This document shows, piece after piece, positions 57,254 to 64,000 of a stretch of 64,000 nucleotides of DNA. The position numbers were made by a program, and so were the translations under genes. Each line of letters opens with the position of its first letter. Within the stretch, counting starts at the first letter, position 1. The DNA comes from Candidatus Liberibacter americanus str. Sao Paulo. Lineage in GTDB: Bacteria > Pseudomonadota > Alphaproteobacteria > Rhizobiales > Rhizobiaceae. The DNA lies in NCBI RefSeq assembly GCF_000496595.1, contig NC_022793.1:248001-312000 (forward strand), read 5' to 3'. The notes beneath the pieces are model-generated. The model made no database searches. It was not told where the DNA came from and saw nothing but the letters and a program-made list of their open reading frames with translations.

Positions 57254-58018
57254 ATGCCTTTGAAGGTAATTTGCATCATGAATTTTGATATGCAACAGGT
57301 TGATGTTGGGTTGATCAGAGAAGATGAACATAGAACATCTTTTTTACCTCATCTTCCTACACGTAGTGATTTATTAACACGTATGGTTCTTATGGATAGA
57401 ACGGTTTCTTGGAAAATGAGAATGTATGCTCTTACCGAATATGTAGGAGCAAGTCATTTTTTATTGCTAAGATGGGATCTTTTCCAGGAGCAGAAATTAG
57501 ATTCTATAGTTAGTTCTGATTGGCCATTTGATTTGGTAAGGTGTATGGCATTTAGTGATAGAGATAAATCTCATAATATTTTGCAGCGTCCAGCAGAATT
57601 ATTTTGCCCTGTTTTCCATAAGATCCCAGATAATGTAGATTTTCCATCCGACATGGATAACCGTTATTGCTCTCTTACATTTGATGTAGGTCGTATACGT
57701 ATTGGTTTGATGCTTTTGTTTCCAAAGGGTCGAATTATTTTACAAGATCGATTATGGGAAATTGGTTTGCTAGCAGCTTATCAAGCTAATGTGTTTATGA
57801 GCTATTATGTTAGTTTAGGTAAAGATTTTGAATTAACTGGACGTGAAATTGAGTGTTTAACTTGGATTTCAGAAGGAAAAACTAGCGATGAAATAGCAGT
57901 TATACTAGGCATATCACGTAATACAGTTAATAACTATATCGCTAGTATTATGCGTAAAACGGCTACAAAAACTAGATCTGGAGCAATAGCTTATGCTGTT
58001 CGTAACAATATAGTTTAA
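57254..58018 (+). CDS. visN: LuxR-family flagellar regulator VisN
   Basis: In Sinorhizobium and Agrobacterium, VisN and VisR form the global activator of flagellar and chemotaxis genes. This 254-residue protein has an N-terminal autoinducer-binding-like domain (about 40-175) and a C-terminal GerE helix-turn-helix (about 194-254; LTGREIECLTWISEGKTSDE, then NTVNNYIASIMRK). Location between fliF and visR, opposite flhB, is the rhizobial arrangement. The start is the ATG at 57254; an ATG eight codons later is also possible. No ligand is known for the family. Confidence 0.9.
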   Translation: MPLKVICIMNFDMQQVDVGLIREDEHRTSFLPHLPTRSDLLTRMVLMDRTVSWKMRMYALTEYVGASHFLLLRWDLFQEQKLDSIVSSDWPFDLVRCMAFSDRDKSHNILQRPAELFCPVFHKIPDNVDFPSDMDNRYCSLTFDVGRIRIGLMLLFPKGRIILQDRLWEIGLLAAYQANVFMSYYVSLGKDFELTGREIECLTWISEGKTSDEIAVILGISRNTVNNYIASIMRKTATKTRSGAIAYAVRNNIV

Positions 58019-58065
58019 TTTATTTTATAGGTATTCAATAATCGAATAATTTTGAGGTAATAAAT

Positions 58066-58773
58066 TTGTCCGAAAACACGCTAACAGAAAAAAAAACTTT
58101 TAGTTTGCTAGAGCTTTCTGCAAGATTAGATGCAATACGGAACAAAATAAACGCAAAGAATTTTGTTTTATATACTATTAGTTGCGCTCCAGATTTTCCG
58201 AGGCGTCAGCAACTGATATGTGAATTGAATGATTATGATTCAGAGAATAGCAATATTCCAAATATTTTAATTGAATCAATTGGCGATGAATTATTATTTC
58301 ACTTTAATTCAGGATTATTGCCTATAATTTGGAACGGTACACATGAAAAAACTTTCGTCGAACCATCAAAGCAATTTGTTATCAAATTGGAGAAAATTAT
58401 TTTGCCATTTTCTGGTATTGCTTTTCCTGTTCGTCTTGGGTTCCATAAAAATGGATGTATTGTATTTACATCTGAACATTTAATTCTTGCTAATGAAATT
58501 ATTATTGAAACACATGGTGCCTGTTATCAAGCTATCATGGATTCTTTAGCTTTATTTAAAAAACGTTCTGCTGCTACTAGAAATTTGACAGAACGTGAAA
58601 CTTCATGCTTACAATTAGCAGGAGATGGTAATACTAGTGAAGAAATTGCTGAAAGATTAGGATTGTCAATTCATACTGTAAATGCCTACCTTGGCTCTGC
58701 AACGGTTAAGCTTGATGCTGTGAATCGTATACAGGCAATAGCTAAGGCGATTCGTCTCGGATATATTTGTTAA
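58066..58773 (+). CDS. visR: LuxR-family flagellar regulator VisR
   Basis: Partner of VisN in the heterodimeric activator. The 235 residues have a divergent N-terminal sensor domain and a GerE helix-turn-helix (about 175-235; LTERETSCLQLAGDGNTSEE, then HTVNAYLGSATVKL). The start is a TTG at 58066 with GAGGT at 58053-58057. It is 47 bases after visN and convergent with flhB (32-base gap), so visNR probably form one transcript. Confidence 0.89.
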   Translation: MSENTLTEKKTFSLLELSARLDAIRNKINAKNFVLYTISCAPDFPRRQQLICELNDYDSENSNIPNILIESIGDELLFHFNSGLLPIIWNGTHEKTFVEPSKQFVIKLEKIILPFSGIAFPVRLGFHKNGCIVFTSEHLILANEIIIETHGACYQAIMDSLALFKKRSAATRNLTERETSCLQLAGDGNTSEEIAERLGLSIHTVNAYLGSATVKLDAVNRIQAIAKAIRLGYIC

Positions 58774-58805
58774 TGTAATTTGTAACACGGATTGTTCTGA
58801 TTTTA

Positions 58806-59870
58806 TTAGCGGTTTTTAGTATATATTTTATGTATGAGTTGTGCAACGGCATTATAAAAAACTGGAGGGATAGTGCTATTGATAGGAACCTGTCTGAATA
58901 GAGATCGTGCTAAAACGGGATCTTCAAATATTGGAATATTTTCTTTTTGAGCAATTTCTTTGATTTTAGCAGCTATTATATTTTGTCCTTTTGCCAACAT
59001 TATTGGAGCGTCATTTTCTTTTTGTGCATATCTTAGTGCTAATGCATAATGTGTTGGATTTGTTATTACAAGTGTTGCTCGTGATGTAGCTTCTATCATT
59101 TGATGTCTTAGTCGGGAACGTGCTATAGATCTTTGTCTACTTTTAACTAAAGGATTGCCATATGTCTGTTTCATTTCATCTTTTACTTCGTTTTTAGACA
59201 TCTTTAATTTTGAGTACCATTGATAGTAAGTCCATCCTAAATCTGCTATTGTTATTAAGGTTGTTAATAAGATGATTATGATTAGTATTTTACGTATTGT
59301 AAGAAAAATTTGATTTAATATTATTTGAGGATGAGAAGTTAGTGAATCAACCATGTCAAAATAACTATTTTTGATAAAAATTGCAATTAACGTGCCAATA
59401 ACAACTATTTTTGCGAATGATTTTATAAATGAAATTAAGTTGTTTTTACTGTATATCCTTTTAATACCTTCTAGTGGTGATATCTTTTTTATAGATGGCT
59501 TTATGTTATGAAGGTTGGGTTGGTAAACTCCTTGTACAAGATATGATCCAATCCCAAACATAATAAATAATAATAGTCCTGGTAGTACTAGTTTTATTGC
59601 AGGAATACTTATATTAACTATAATCAACAACATTTGAGAAGATGACTTAAGTTCAAATTGTATAGATTTTTCTAAAAAATCACGCATACTATGCGTTAAT
59701 ATCTCGATTTCTGGATGAATAAAAAATAACAAATAAATTAAGCAGGCTATTATTGAAGCAAGTAAAGATACCTCCTTTGAGATAGGTAAGTTTCCTTTTT
59801 TGCGAGCATCCTCGATTTTTTTTGTAGAAGGGGCTTCTTTTTTATTATCAGTATTATCGTTTTCTGACAC
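58806..59870 (-). CDS. flhB: Flagellar type III export protein FlhB
   Basis: Export-gate component and substrate-specificity switch. Four transmembrane segments lie at about 32-52, 82-112, 148-170 and 190-212. The cytoplasmic domain has the autocleavage motif Asn271-Pro-Thr-His in ITNPTHYALALRY. The 354 residues are normal. It is one base downstream of fliG, and translation is probably coupled. Confidence 0.95.
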   Translation of the reverse strand: MSENDNTDNKKEAPSTKKIEDARKKGNLPISKEVSLLASIIACLIYLLFFIHPEIEILTHSMRDFLEKSIQFELKSSSQMLLIIVNISIPAIKLVLPGLLLFIMFGIGSYLVQGVYQPNLHNIKPSIKKISPLEGIKRIYSKNNLISFIKSFAKIVVIGTLIAIFIKNSYFDMVDSLTSHPQIILNQIFLTIRKILIIIILLTTLITIADLGWTYYQWYSKLKMSKNEVKDEMKQTYGNPLVKSRQRSIARSRLRHQMIEATSRATLVITNPTHYALALRYAQKENDAPIMLAKGQNIIAAKIKEIAQKENIPIFEDPVLARSLFRQVPINSTIPPVFYNAVAQLIHKIYTKNR

Positions 59871-59871
59871 G

Positions 59872-60960
59872 TCAATCTTCTATAGTAGGGGACGGATTAA
59901 TTGACTTTTCTTCTTTATTAACATCTATAGAAGGCGCAATTTGTATCTTATTTGTTTTTAAAAGTGAGATTGCTTCTTGTACTATTATTCTTCGAGCAAA
60001 AGCAATTTCTCGTGGATATATAGGAGATCCTTTAGAAAAATTATTTTCCTCAACTATTCTGCGTTGTCGTATACTAAGGCAGTCTAGTATAATTTTTTTA
60101 ATTTCTTCTGAAGTCCCATTGATAGCTTTTGAAAGTGTTTCAAGTGAAATATTATTAAATAAAATAGATAAATTATTAGGGGATAATGTAATCAGGTCTT
60201 CAAATAAGAATACTTTAGGGCGAACTTTTTCGAATGCTTCTTTGCTAACTGATTCTAGAGAAGTAAGTAAAGTCTCAACCTGAGGCTTTTCAAGTTCATT
60301 AATTAGATTAGCTACTTTTTCTGAACCAGATGTATTTTTATTTGATTCTATTTGAGATAGTATTTTTTTTATGCATTTTTCAATCAATTTTTGCATATAA
60401 GGGCTGATTTTTTTCATATTTACAGTGCGATTCATAATATCTGCACGTTTTTTATCTGGAAATTCTAATAGAACATTTGCTCCAATTGATGGTGGTATCA
60501 TGGATATTATATATGCAGTAGTTTGAGGATGTTCTTTGAGTAAAAAATTAGAAATAGCAGTATGATCTACTTCTTTAAAATTATCCCATATAGATTCTTC
60601 GTGATTTTGAAGATCAGTTGATCCATTTAATAATTGATCTAGCTCGTTTTTCCCTAAACCCTCTTCTATAATATGTTTAATATTCTTTGCGTTTTCTGTG
60701 AGGCCTATTCCTGCTATAAATTGATTTTCAAACTCATCTATTATATATTCTAACTCTTCTGGAGATATTTCGGGCAGCAATTTAGCTGAAGACACTACTT
60801 CTTTCAGTTCTAGATGTGTAAAGTATTTCAATAGTTTGCCAGAAACTTTTTTATCCATAGCTAAAAGTATTGCGGTAGCTTTGTCTTTCTGTTTTAGAGA
60901 CATATTTGAAATTTCTTTATAAAAATTTCTGCAAGATGCTTTATCCTCTTTATCTATCAA
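59872..60960 (-). CDS. fliG: Flagellar motor switch protein FliG
   Basis: Rotor protein that contacts FliF, FliM and the stator. It has three armadillo-like domains: N (about 20-110), middle with the family motif EHPQTTAYIISMIPPSIGANVL (shown in part; about 138-160), and C-terminal with charged torque residues near KKIILDCLSIRQRRIVEE (about 295). The 362 residues are slightly long because of a TTG start at 60960, chosen because GAGAAGGT lies upstream; an internal ATG 19 codons later is a fallback. Confidence 0.92.
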   Translation of the reverse strand: MIDKEDKASCRNFYKEISNMSLKQKDKATAILLAMDKKVSGKLLKYFTHLELKEVVSSAKLLPEISPEELEYIIDEFENQFIAGIGLTENAKNIKHIIEEGLGKNELDQLLNGSTDLQNHEESIWDNFKEVDHTAISNFLLKEHPQTTAYIISMIPPSIGANVLLEFPDKKRADIMNRTVNMKKISPYMQKLIEKCIKKILSQIESNKNTSGSEKVANLINELEKPQVETLLTSLESVSKEAFEKVRPKVFLFEDLITLSPNNLSILFNNISLETLSKAINGTSEEIKKIILDCLSIRQRRIVEENNFSKGSPIYPREIAFARRIIVQEAISLLKTNKIQIAPSIDVNKEEKSINPSPTIED

Positions 60961-61032
60961 GATAAGTACCTTCTCTTTAATTTTTTTGATATATAAATAA
61001 TTTTTAAGTATTTATTTTAGAACATAACACTG

Positions 61033-61434
61033 CTAGCTAGAGTGTATAATTTCTACTATTTTAACTCCGAACCGAGTATCGTCATCCATAATAGTTATTT
61101 CTCCTTTTGCTATTTTTTGGTTGTTTATGTTAATTTCAACATGCTCACCAATTCTTCTATCAAGTTTTATTATGTCTCCTTTAGATAAATTAACTAGTTC
61201 AGCAATTTGCATAGAACAAGATCCTAGTATAACTTGAAAATTAATTGGAATATTCATAATTAGATCAATATTGTCATTAGATTGTTCTAAATTATTCACT
61301 TTATTAGTCGATGATTTTTCAAATATATTATTGTTATTATTTGTTGAATCATTTTTTAATATGTTGTTATCCATTGGTATTTTTTTTTCTTTATTAAAGC
61401 TATTATCCTCATTGTAAGTTGTATCTATATTCAT
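61033..61434 (-). CDS. fliN: Flagellar motor switch protein FliN
   Basis: C-ring protein. The first 50 or so residues are an Asn/Lys-rich low-complexity stretch. The SpoA (FliN/FliM C-terminal) domain occupies about 58-133: IPINFQVILGSC, LVNLSKGDIIKLDRRIGE, and ARGEI-like KGEITIMDDDTRFGVKIVEI. The length of 133 is within range (rhizobial versions are somewhat longer). It sits between fliM and fliG with gaps of 25 and 72 bases. Confidence 0.93.
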   Translation of the reverse strand: MNIDTTYNEDNSFNKEKKIPMDNNILKNDSTNNNNNIFEKSSTNKVNNLEQSNDNIDLIMNIPINFQVILGSCSMQIAELVNLSKGDIIKLDRRIGEHVEININNQKIAKGEITIMDDDTRFGVKIVEIIHSS

Positions 61435-61459
61435 TAATTATACTTTCTACTTTAAATTT

Positions 61460-62422
61460 TTAGCTTTCGTTCAAAATTTTGCTTAGATTTTTTTTATCGA
61501 AAATTATTCGTTCTTTGATACGTACCGTGTAATTGTTACCAATACGACCTAATTCGCAAGAATAGGTATCTTTCCCATTTATGTTTAGAGTGACATGGTT
61601 TTTCTCTCTATTTAATAAAAAGGGGATTATTTGTCCTACTTTTAATTGTAGGATATCTTTGATTTTGACTTGTTTTAATTTTGCACGAGTTTCAACATTT
61701 ACGTATAAATCATATGCTTTGTTAATCAGCGGATCATTAGTATCTTGTGTTTTATTTATTTCTTCTTTTTTTGTATTAATGTTTTTTATATTAGTTTTTA
61801 AAAGTGTTTCTTGAGTTAGTATTAATGTTAATAATGATGTAATTGTTCCTAGTTTGATTTCTATATTTATTGCTGTAACAAATTCATTAGATAATGGGTG
61901 CGTATTTTTTTTTAAAACATCAATATCATAAGGTCCACCGAGAGTTTGGTTTGTATTTTGGGATTTTGCTATTAATTGATTCAGAGTTGTGCATATTTTC
62001 GTTAAAATTAGTTTTGCTAATTTTTGTTCAATTATTGAAAGAGTACGATTTTGTAATGATTGTGTGATTTCTTGATCTGTATTAAGCAATCTTTCGAGTA
62101 TTTTAATTATAAAATCATTGCTGCAAGCAACGAAAAAATTATCTGTCCATCCTTTTAGAGATGAATTATAGAATATAAAGTGTTCATTAAAGTAAGATAT
62201 TATTTGAGAAAATTTGCCTGATTTACAGTCAAGATAAGATGCAGTTATATCTATGTCTATTTCTTCTTTAAAAATTATTGGTAAAAACTCGCTATAAGAT
62301 TGACCAAAATTTGATGATATACGTTCTATAGTTTTTTTATCCCCTAATTTGCCAGTCAAACGTGCAAGCAATGTAGGAGGGAATGATGGTACTTCTTTGC
62401 TTTTAATTTTACCACTACTCAT
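61460..62422 (-). CDS. fliM: Flagellar motor switch protein FliM
   Basis: Middle C-ring protein that couples CheY to the switch. The rhizobial-type N-terminus (PPTLLARLTGKLGDKKTIER) lacks the classical enterobacterial CheY-binding motif. A CheC-like middle domain (about 40-220) and a C-terminal SpoA domain (about 250-318, KDILQLKVGQIIPF) follow. The 320 residues are normal for rhizobia. It is two bases after motA on the same strand. Confidence 0.87.
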   Translation of the reverse strand: MSSGKIKSKEVPSFPPTLLARLTGKLGDKKTIERISSNFGQSYSEFLPIIFKEEIDIDITASYLDCKSGKFSQIISYFNEHFIFYNSSLKGWTDNFFVACSNDFIIKILERLLNTDQEITQSLQNRTLSIIEQKLAKLILTKICTTLNQLIAKSQNTNQTLGGPYDIDVLKKNTHPLSNEFVTAINIEIKLGTITSLLTLILTQETLLKTNIKNINTKKEEINKTQDTNDPLINKAYDLYVNVETRAKLKQVKIKDILQLKVGQIIPFLLNREKNHVTLNINGKDTYSCELGRIGNNYTVRIKERIIFDKKNLSKILNES

Positions 62423-62424
62423 GT

Positions 62425-63297
62425 TTAAGACGCTTCCTGATCGTAATTATATTGAATAACTTCTTGTTCTATAATTTCTATGGAAGGTCTTTCATACATC
62501 GGTAATGACTTTCTTCCATATTCAATAGCTACTTGTGGGACCGCGCCATTTATATAAGCAATGATTGTCTTTTTAACTATGATATATGGTATATGTTGTT
62601 TTAATCTTGTTGATTTTATTTGTTCAATAAGAGGATGACATATTAAATAAGATAATATTATACCAAGCATTGTTCCAGTCAGTGATGATGCTATTGCCTC
62701 TCCTAAGATTTGAGGTGAATCTGATATATTTCCCATAGCTCTTACAATTCCAAGTATCGCTCCTACGATTCCAATAGCAGGGAATGCTTCACCCATGCTT
62801 GCAATTGCATGATATGGTTTTAATTTTTCAGATAGTATCGTATCAATTTCTTCATCCATTAATATTTCAATTTCATGGCTTTGGGCATTTCCGACAATGA
62901 TTATTCGTATATAATCGCAAATGAAAGTCGTTAATTCATGATTTTCTAAAATTTTTGGTATTAGTGTGAATATAGGTGAGTTATGCGGATCATCTATTTG
63001 ACGTTCTGTTTCTACTTTTGATTTATTTTTTAAATGATTCATTAATGAATAGAGTATTCTTAGTATATCAAAATAGAATTGTGGCTCATGGGATTTATAT
63101 CCAAATATTTCTAATATAGCTCTTCCAGAATCCTTCAGGACTCTTACTTGATTTGACATTATAAATCCTCCAAATCCAGCGCCAGCTACAATTATAAATT
63201 CAAATGGTTGCATAAGAGCATACGTATTCCCTCCCATTGCTGAGAAGCCTCCTATAATACATCCTATTGTTATGATTAATCCTAAAATTTTATTCAT
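62425..63297 (-). CDS. motA: Flagellar motor stator protein MotA
   Basis: Proton-channel stator subunit, partner of MotB (not in this window). With the ATG at 63297 the protein is 290 residues, the family size; a longer frame from 63414 lacks a ribosome site. There are four membrane helices (about 1-20, 33-52, 167-190, 203-225). Conserved prolines are in AFPAIGIVGAILGIV and the last helix (LSYLICHP), with a cytoplasmic charged loop between helices 2 and 3. It is divergent from flgF. Confidence 0.95.
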   Translation of the reverse strand: MNKILGLIITIGCIIGGFSAMGGNTYALMQPFEFIIVAGAGFGGFIMSNQVRVLKDSGRAILEIFGYKSHEPQFYFDILRILYSLMNHLKNKSKVETERQIDDPHNSPIFTLIPKILENHELTTFICDYIRIIIVGNAQSHEIEILMDEEIDTILSEKLKPYHAIASMGEAFPAIGIVGAILGIVRAMGNISDSPQILGEAIASSLTGTMLGIILSYLICHPLIEQIKSTRLKQHIPYIIVKKTIIAYINGAVPQVAIEYGRKSLPMYERPSIEIIEQEVIQYNYDQEAS

Positions 63298-63470
63298 ATA
63301 GTAATAACTTAATTTATTTTGAAACACATCTATGATGCAGGGAATTATGTAATAATGCTTGTGTGAAGCTATTATCTTAAATTCTATTGACATGATAATG
63401 TAACAGTTTTGCACAAGTATTAGATTATAGTGGTTGCTATGAGTTTCATATCAATAAGGAGCAGTAATAA

Positions 63471-64000
63471 ATGCAGTCATCTTTCAATATAGGACTGTCT
63501 GCACAAATAGCTTTGGAAAAAAGGCTTGCTACTGTTGCGGATAATATGTCCAATGCCAATACTACGGGATTTCGTACCATTAAAGTGAAATTTTCTGAAG
63601 TTATTAATTCTATTAAGAATGATCTTAATCAAAAAGTTTCTTTTGTTGCTAAAGGCAATGAATATCTTTCCAATAAAAACGGATCTATAGTTAATACTGG
63701 AGGTGATATGGATTTTGCTTTGGAAGGTGATGCTTGGTTTGCTTTGGAAACTCCTTCAGGAATGATTTTGACTCGAGATGGTCGTTTTAAAATAAGAGAT
63801 GATGGCACACTCATATCATCAAGCGGGAAATATCCTGTGCTTGATAATTCTGGTTCATCAATTCAGATATCTAAGAAAGATGATTATTTTGATGTAGGAG
63901 AAGATGGAGAGGTATCCCAAAATGGGAAGATGGCTGGAGTCATAGGTTTTTACTCTGTAGATTTATCTAAAGGTTTTATACGTCGTGAAAATAGTGGAAT
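63471..64000 (+). CDS. flgF: Flagellar basal-body rod protein FlgF, N-terminal part (runs off window)
   Basis: Proximal rod subunit. A perfect AAGGAG ribosome site (63456-63461) precedes the ATG. The N-terminal rod motif is clear: LATVADNMSNANTTGFR (20-36), followed by the FlgF-type hook-basal beta domain (GGDMDFALEGDAWFALE, TRDGRFKIRDDGTL). The first 176 codons are in the window; no frame break is seen. In rhizobia flgF is divergent from motA, as here. Confidence 0.93.
   Translation, partial: MQSSFNIGLSAQIALEKRLATVADNMSNANTTGFRTIKVKFSEVINSIKNDLNQKVSFVAKGNEYLSNKNGSIVNTGGDMDFALEGDAWFALETPSGMILTRDGRFKIRDDGTLISSSGKYPVLDNSGSSIQISKKDDYFDVGEDGEVSQNGKMAGVIGFYSVDLSKGFIRRENSG

Overview
The window looks like a chromosomal segment of a genome-reduced, very AT-rich alphaproteobacterium of the order Rhizobiales. 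The best fit is a 'Candidatus Liberibacter' species. The evidence is rhizobial gene order (dapF-ftsY-yciB divergent from ffh-rpsP-rimM-trmD-rplS; fliF-visN-visR facing flhB-fliG-fliN-fliM-motA; a cpaA-B-C-D-E-F-tadB-tadC pilus operon), a base composition that looks close to 30% GC by eye, long non-coding gaps, and many absent neighbours that are normally present in rhizobia. Genus is an inference from synteny and composition. The very low GC would suit 'Ca. L. americanus' better than its relatives, but this was not tested.

Layout. 1-3.4 kb: 5' end of a class A penicillin-binding protein (minus strand), then rne. 3.5-8.4 kb, minus strand: mutS, lspA, ihfB, sppA. 8.6-10.5 kb: lptC and lptB with no lptA between them. 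11-14.4 kb, minus strand: a family-4-like uracil-DNA glycosylase with an altered motif, then the carboxy(nor)spermidine dehydrogenase/decarboxylase pair for polyamine synthesis. 14.8-28.7 kb: a LON-domain protein, a small CpaC-N-domain protein, a lone Flp pilin, three tandem Flp pilin genes plus one pilin relic, then the Tad/Cpa assembly operon. 28.9-33.7 kb: ferritin, znuB-znuC divergent from znuA, and gnd. 34-41.2 kb: the ribosomal/SRP cluster on the minus strand, facing away from dapF-ftsY-yciB; yciB is frameshifted at a poly-T run. A tRNA-Thr(CGU) follows. 41.6-47 kb: pstS-C-A-B-phoU. 47.2-54.6 kb: grpE, a membrane histidine kinase, a DegP protease, a small orphan ORF, a D,D-carboxypeptidase and mscL. 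55.2-64 kb: flagellar genes fliF, visN, visR, flhB, fliG, fliN, fliM, motA and the start of flgF.

How it fits together. Two surface machines dominate: a Tad/Flp pilus with several major-pilin paralogues, one carrying a hexanucleotide-encoded (Lys-Pro)6 tail, and a flagellar basal body with its VisN/VisR regulators. Two ABC importers (zinc and phosphate) supply scarce nutrients. Much of the rest is housekeeping.

The most unusual points are the pilin array with its repeat-encoded tail and pilin relic, the yciB frameshift with an intact out-of-frame C-terminus, missing partner genes (lptA; tadD and other tad genes; phoB/phoR; amiC), and several intergenic hairpins, including a plus-strand terminator with no gene in front of it. 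No CRISPR array, insertion sequence or prophage was seen.
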